From positions 146,624,746 through 146,688,745 of the forward strand of contig NC_073304.1 in NCBI RefSeq assembly GCF_027595985.1: DNA of 64,000 bases. The letters are read 5' to 3'. Positions 59,855-64,000 of this stretch are shown piece by piece. Source of the stretch: Sorex araneus. Its lineage: Eukaryota > Chordata > Mammalia > Eulipotyphla > Soricidae. The notes beneath the pieces were generated by a model. The model saw nothing but the letters and a program-made list of their open reading frames with translations. It searched no databases and was not told the origin of the DNA. Numbering within the stretch: position 1 is the first letter of the stretch; every line of letters starts with the position of its first letter. The translations under genes were made by a program, and so were the position numbers.

Positions 59855-60610
59855 AAAGACTACTGTCCTGGAAGGCCTGTGCTACATCAAGAAGAACAAT
59901 CAGTGCTTGCATGAATGTGGGGAGAAAGGGACTCTCATTCATGATTGGCAGGAATGATCTCTGGTCCAGCCTTTTTGGAAAACAATTGGGCATTCCTCAG
60001 AAAACTAGAAATTGAGCTTAAGTATGACCCAGCAATGCTACTTCTGGGAATATACCACAGGGGTACAAAAGCACACAGGAGAAACACCATCTGCACTTCT
60101 ATGTTCATTGCAGCCTATTTAAATAGCCAGAATTTGTCCAAGAATAGCTGATTGGTTAAGGAAACTATGGTACATCTACACAATGTATATGTATACATAT
60201 ACATATGTATATATATGGCTTATGGGAATATATATATTATGCAACAACCAGTAAAAATGAAGTTATGAAATTTTCTTATAAATGGATGGATATGTAGAGT
60301 ATCAATTATATTGAGTGAAATAAGTCAGGAGAGGAACAGACATAGAATGATTAGACTCATTTGTGGGATTTACCAAAGAAACAAACAAACAAACAAACAA
60401 ACATAGTAAGAGACTAATATCCAAGGACAATAGAAACAAGGGCCAGGAGAATTATTCCATGGTTGGAAGGCTGATTTAAGTGCTGGGGAGAAGGCAGCTG
60501 GGGTAGAGAAGGGACATTATGACAATGGTGGTTGGATATGTTCACTCTGGATAAGATTGCACACTGAAACAGGTAGAGAACAAACATGATAACTTGCATG
60601 AAAATTCATT
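59855..60610 (+). mobile_element. L1 ORF2 end and 3' UTR, sense
   Basis: ATGTGGGGAGAAAGGGACTC, TATGACCCAGCAATGCTACT, TTCTATGTTCATTGCAGCC and TGAGTGAAATAAGTCAGG are L1 ORF2 3' phrases in order; a purine-rich UTR follows. A TA-rich microsatellite (60183-60240) interrupts the ORF2 end and a (CAAA)n tract lies at 60377-60403. Confidence 0.75.
60183..60240. repeat. TA-rich microsatellite inside an L1 copy
   Basis: TATATG/TATACATA units followed by TATATATAT replace the normal L1 wording between ACACAATG and TATGCA. Confidence 0.8.
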
Positions 60611-61237
60611 CAGTCAGAGGTGCTGAGACAAGGAACGTGAAAGAAATTTATGTCATGGAGGGCCCAGGTTCTCTCAGACCTGTGACAAAGGTAGAGAGCT
60701 CTGAAATCTCCTTTTATTGACCATGGCACCTCGAAAGGGTGTAATACAGTGATGTCATCAAAAGTATCAAAAGAAGTTACAGAAAGAACATTGAGGCAGT
60801 AAAACATGTATTGTTTCCTTGTACCCACAGGCCAGTGCATTTTGGCCTAAGGAAAGAAATACACAACCAAAACCTAAACGTTTCTTGAATTAGTATTTGA
60901 GTTTTCATCCCAAAGACAAACTGGGCCTGTACCTGAAATCTACAAACTGGGCAAGGATTTGAAATTTGCATCTCAAAGACTAGGCTAGGCTTGGCTTCTG
61001 TGAGAAAAGGGAAAACTGACTCTTTCAATATACTGAAATCTATGAAATTGTCTACTGAAGGCAGTTTGAAGGGGAAAATGTTCAGCTTCATCTAAACCAG
61101 TCAGGACACACGAGAAATCTTGCCCACTTTCATGGGTCCCTACATGGGCTCACCCTGATGGCTCAGTCCAGCCCCAACAATAACCTCTCAGTATCTGAAT
61201 TACAAACCAGAATGTCCTAAAGGAGTGAGGAAGGAAG
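60611..61237. other. No gene seen
   Basis: Lies between two sense L1 3' ends. A 104-codon - strand frame has no recognised domain. Confidence 0.45.
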
Positions 61238-61292
61238 GGAGGGAGAGAGAGACAGAGAGAGACAGAGAGATAGAGACAGAGAGAGAGAGAGG
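61238..61292. repeat. AG-rich tract
   Basis: AGAGAC and AGAGAT units in a purine-rich stretch before an L1 3' terminus. Confidence 0.85.
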
Positions 61293-61314
61293 GGGTATCT
61301 GCTGTAGAAGCAGG

Positions 61315-61505
61315 CTGTGTGCTGGCGAAATGGGGGGGGGCGGGAGGAAGAGGGTGTTGGCAGGAGAGAAACTGGGGACATTGGTGATGAGAAATGTGCA
61401 CTAGTGAAGGGATGTGTGTTGGAACACTGCATACTGAAACCCAATCAGGAACACCTTTGTAACTGTATATCTCACAGTGGTTCCATAAAAAATTAAAAGA
61501 AGGAA
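61315..61505 (+). mobile_element. L1 3' terminus, sense
   Basis: GGGTGTTGGCAGGAGAGAAAC, GCACTAGTGAAGGGATG and a tail near TTCCATAAAAAATTAAAAG match the sense version of the shrew L1 3' UTRs. An AG-rich stretch precedes it. Confidence 0.55.
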
Positions 61506-61907
61506 AGCCTGTGCTGAGGTGAGAACTGACTTTCCTTCCAACAAAGACCCGTTCCTGAGTCCACAGCTCCCCGAGAAGCTGGGTAGTGAGGATCATCTCC
61601 CAGGCTGTTCAGAACAAGGACTTGAGGTGTGTCGTGACAGCTCCTTTGTCCATCTCCAAATCATCACACAGGATGATTCTGGGCTGGTGGGACACAAGCA
61701 GAGTTTACCAATCCTGACCCAAGCCAGGCATTTCCTGGGTGGCCCTGGATGGTGAGGAGAGGTGGGAGCACTCTTACACAGGTGCTCCCTCACTCTTCGT
61801 TATTCCAAGTCACAGCTGCATAATGGATCACAACATTTTATCACCTGACAACTTATTGTAAGTTACCTAATATTCTATCACTGATATCAGTTCTAGGTCA
61901 ATTTCAA
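61506..61907. other. No gene seen
   Basis: Unique-looking sequence. Confidence 0.5.
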
Positions 61908-61924
61908 TAGATTGATTTTTTTTT

Positions 61925-62096
61925 TTTGCTTTTTTTTTTGGGTCACACCTGGCAATGCACAGGGGTTACTCCTGGCTCTGCACTCAGGAATTACCCCTGG
62001 CCATGCTCAGGGGACCATATGGGATGCTGGGATTTGAACCCGGGTCGGCCGCGTGCAAGGCAAACGCCCTACCCGCTGTGCTATCTCTCCAGCCCC
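61925..62096 (-). mobile_element. Young shrew SINE with target-site duplication
   Basis: TAGATTGATTTTTTTTT appears on both sides (from 61908 and from 62097). Near-consensus body from GGGTCACACCTGGCAATGC to CTATCTCTCCAGCCCC. Confidence 0.93.
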
Positions 62097-62160
62097 TAGA
62101 TTGATTTTTTTTTCTCTTCTCTTTATGGATTGTATCCTTCTGGCGCTTTGCATGCCTCAT

Positions 62161-62162
<2 letters not shown>

Positions 62163-62206
<44 letters not shown>
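62163..62206. repeat. (TG)n between two antisense SINEs
   Basis: A TG run of about 44 bp at the tail end of the truncated SINE at 62207-62327. Confidence 0.95.
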
Positions 62207-62207
<1 letters not shown>

Positions 62208-62327
62208 GTGCCATACCCAGCACTTACTTTTGGCTCTGAACTCAGGAATCTCTCCTGATGGGCTCAGGGCATCACACAGGATGATTCTGGGCATCAAACA
62301 CCGTACCCACTGTGCTCATTCTGGCCC
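62207..62327 (-). mobile_element. Shrew SINE, shortened, with TG-repeat tail
   Basis: GTGCCATACCCAGCACTTAC, GGCTCTGAACTCAGGAATC and CATTCTGGCCCC. Confidence 0.7.
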
Positions 62328-63086
62328 CACATTTTTGAATTTTTCTTTGAGTCTCTGTTTTGTATTCCTATAAATACCATTGAGGAGTCTTATTCAGGAT
62401 GTAGTTAAGTTACTTGCAAACAGTATGATCCTTGAGAATATTTTCAGATTTGTTAATATCACAGCAGCATTTTATCTGAGGCTAATTAGCCCCTGCTGTT
62501 GAGGCAGACATTTTTGCGGCCTCATGAGTGATAAGGTTTTAGATTCTGGCTCATGGAAATAAGAACAATTCCTGGCTCTGTGGAGCACTGGTTGTCGGGG
62601 GGTAGGGAGGTCCCTCTAATTCTTTAGGGCAGTTTTTTTTAATGCTGAGTGGTTACTTTATGTTTGTGTTGGTCAACACCCAGCTGACACCCACTGGAGC
62701 CCTCTGGCAATCTCTGGAGCTCCCAGACGGCCTAGTCCATCTCCAAACTCAGCTTCCCTTGGCTTCCTTCTTCTTGTCCCAGACTAGAAACTCTTCAACA
62801 GCTCCAGGAAGCAGAGGCAATCAGAAATTTCACTGTTTGTTTCCCATCCTTCATGGACTTGCACCCTCTCCTGACTGAAATCCATCAATGTCTTTGATAG
62901 CTTCCATCTGGTTTAAGTTTTGTCAGGCAAAAGTAAAGAAGGATGTTTTCATATCATCTCAACTGGAAGTGAAAGTCTGAACTTAAAAAAACAAACTCAC
63001 TAATTCATTAAGAGAAACAAATCTTTATCCCAGCCGCGATCATAATTGGCAGAATCTACATAAGTTATAACATCTTAGCCTGTTCA
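62328..63086. other. No gene seen
   Basis: Unique-looking sequence. Confidence 0.5.
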
Positions 63087-63100
63087 ACTTAGATTTTTTT

Positions 63101-63277
63101 GGGGGGGTGGCTTTTGGGTCACACCTGGCATCTCACAGGGGTTACTCCTGGCTCGTGCATTCAGGAATTACTCCTGGTGGTGCTTGAGGGACCATATGGG
63201 ATGCTGGGAATAGAACCCTGGTAGGCCGTGGGCAAAGCAAAGTGCCCTCCCTGCTGTGCTATTACTACAGCCCCTCG
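63101..63277 (-). mobile_element. Shrew SINE with 14-bp target-site duplication
   Basis: ACTTAGATTTTTTT occurs at 63087-63100 and 63278-63291. Body from TTTTGGGTCACACCTGGCAT to GCTATTACTACAGCCCC. Confidence 0.9.
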
Positions 63278-63291
63278 ACTTAGATTTTTTT

Positions 63292-64000
63292 TTCCCTCTA
63301 TAGGTATACAAATTATGTTGTGAGTGACTTGTATGAAATGGGGAGAAGGGGAGGGAGCCTCAAGAAAACAGTGCTTCTACTTTGCTTGACCCACTTCGGC
63401 CACCCAGGGAAGTGTCTGCCTTGGCTCGAGACTGGTAAACTTTTCTCTAAGCACCAATATGGCCTGGTCACTGGCAGCTCACCAGCCCCAGGAGGCAGCC
63501 GTCAAGTCACGAAGCTCATTCCCTCTACTTGAGTTCTCAAGGGGCCGGGACTTGAGCAGTGAGAAATTGCTCTTTGCAGGAAAAGGGAAGTTTGTCCTAA
63601 CCTGGGCACAGGAATTCCAGAGCTATTGCCTTCCCTCACAGAAAAAAATTTCAGCAGAAAGCAAAACAGGGAAGTAGTTTTATTTAAAGAAATTTACTTA
63701 AAGAAATATGAGTGGATTAACAATTCTGTAAACAGACACATGTTCAAAAGGTCTATAATGGTTTTGTAATCTTAATCTAATCTATTTTAGATATTTTAAC
63801 TTTTTCCTCTTGGGAAATACATTTAGTGTAGTGTAGAAAATAATTCTTGACATTTTTATATATGTTTATATAACTTTTCATACATAAAATAAAATTTGTT
63901 GTAGAAAATTCTTTAAAACATTTTTATCTAGGAGTTCAATTTAATCTGTTCCTTGGCTTGGATCTGTTTTTTATGTGCCCCATAAAAACATACTCCAAAA
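63292..64000. other. No gene seen
   Basis: AT content rises strongly after 63670; no recognised element. Confidence 0.5.

Overview
This is mammalian nuclear DNA, most likely from a shrew (Soricidae, Sorex-like). The strongest sign is a very abundant tRNA-derived SINE of about 170-190 bp that I recognise as the shrew SOR-type family, with intact box A and box B in the young copies. It occurs more than fifty times on both strands. Shrew-type L1 3' ends and an RTE-clade LINE are also present. Almost every longer open frame in the window is a reading of a SINE, a microsatellite or GC-rich promoter DNA.

The one protein-coding gene is TENT5C (FAM46C) on the + strand. It has a GC-rich CpG-island promoter (about 10.0-11.6 kb), a short non-coding first exon ending in a consensus donor at 10844/10845, an intron of about 17 kb, and a second exon that carries the complete 391-codon CDS (27871-29046) and a long 3' UTR ending near 33.3 kb. 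The product is a cytoplasmic/ER-associated non-canonical poly(A) polymerase. I see no second gene. The flanks (1-10 kb and 33.5-64 kb) are intergenic, made of SINEs, L1 fragments, old MIR copies and simple repeats.

Layout: 1-7 kb, SINE-rich upstream DNA; 7.9-9.6 kb, old L1 fragment; 10-12 kb, promoter, exon 1 and start of intron; 12-27.8 kb, intron with a long TG tract, scattered SINEs and L1 pieces; 27.8-33.3 kb, exon 2, free of recognisable SINEs; 33.5-35.1 kb, pyrimidine repeat and nested L1 3' ends; 35-45 kb, SINEs and simple repeats; 45.1-47.4 kb, broken RTE LINE on the - strand; 50.1-52.4 kb, young SINE and a twin-primed L1 with a 1-kb pyrimidine tract; 54-64 kb, more L1 and SINE insertions.

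The most interesting biology is in the mobile elements. The RTE LINE encodes a protein whose motifs resemble those I know from nematode RTE elements. The last ~70 bp of this LINE match the 3' tail of a second SINE class in the same window. That class has the same tRNA-like head as the ordinary A-tailed SINE. The window therefore shows one tRNA-derived head joined to two alternative tails, one suited to L1 and one to RTE. Several L1 and SINE insertions have readable target-site duplications, including a twin-primed L1 and a candidate L1 3' transduction.
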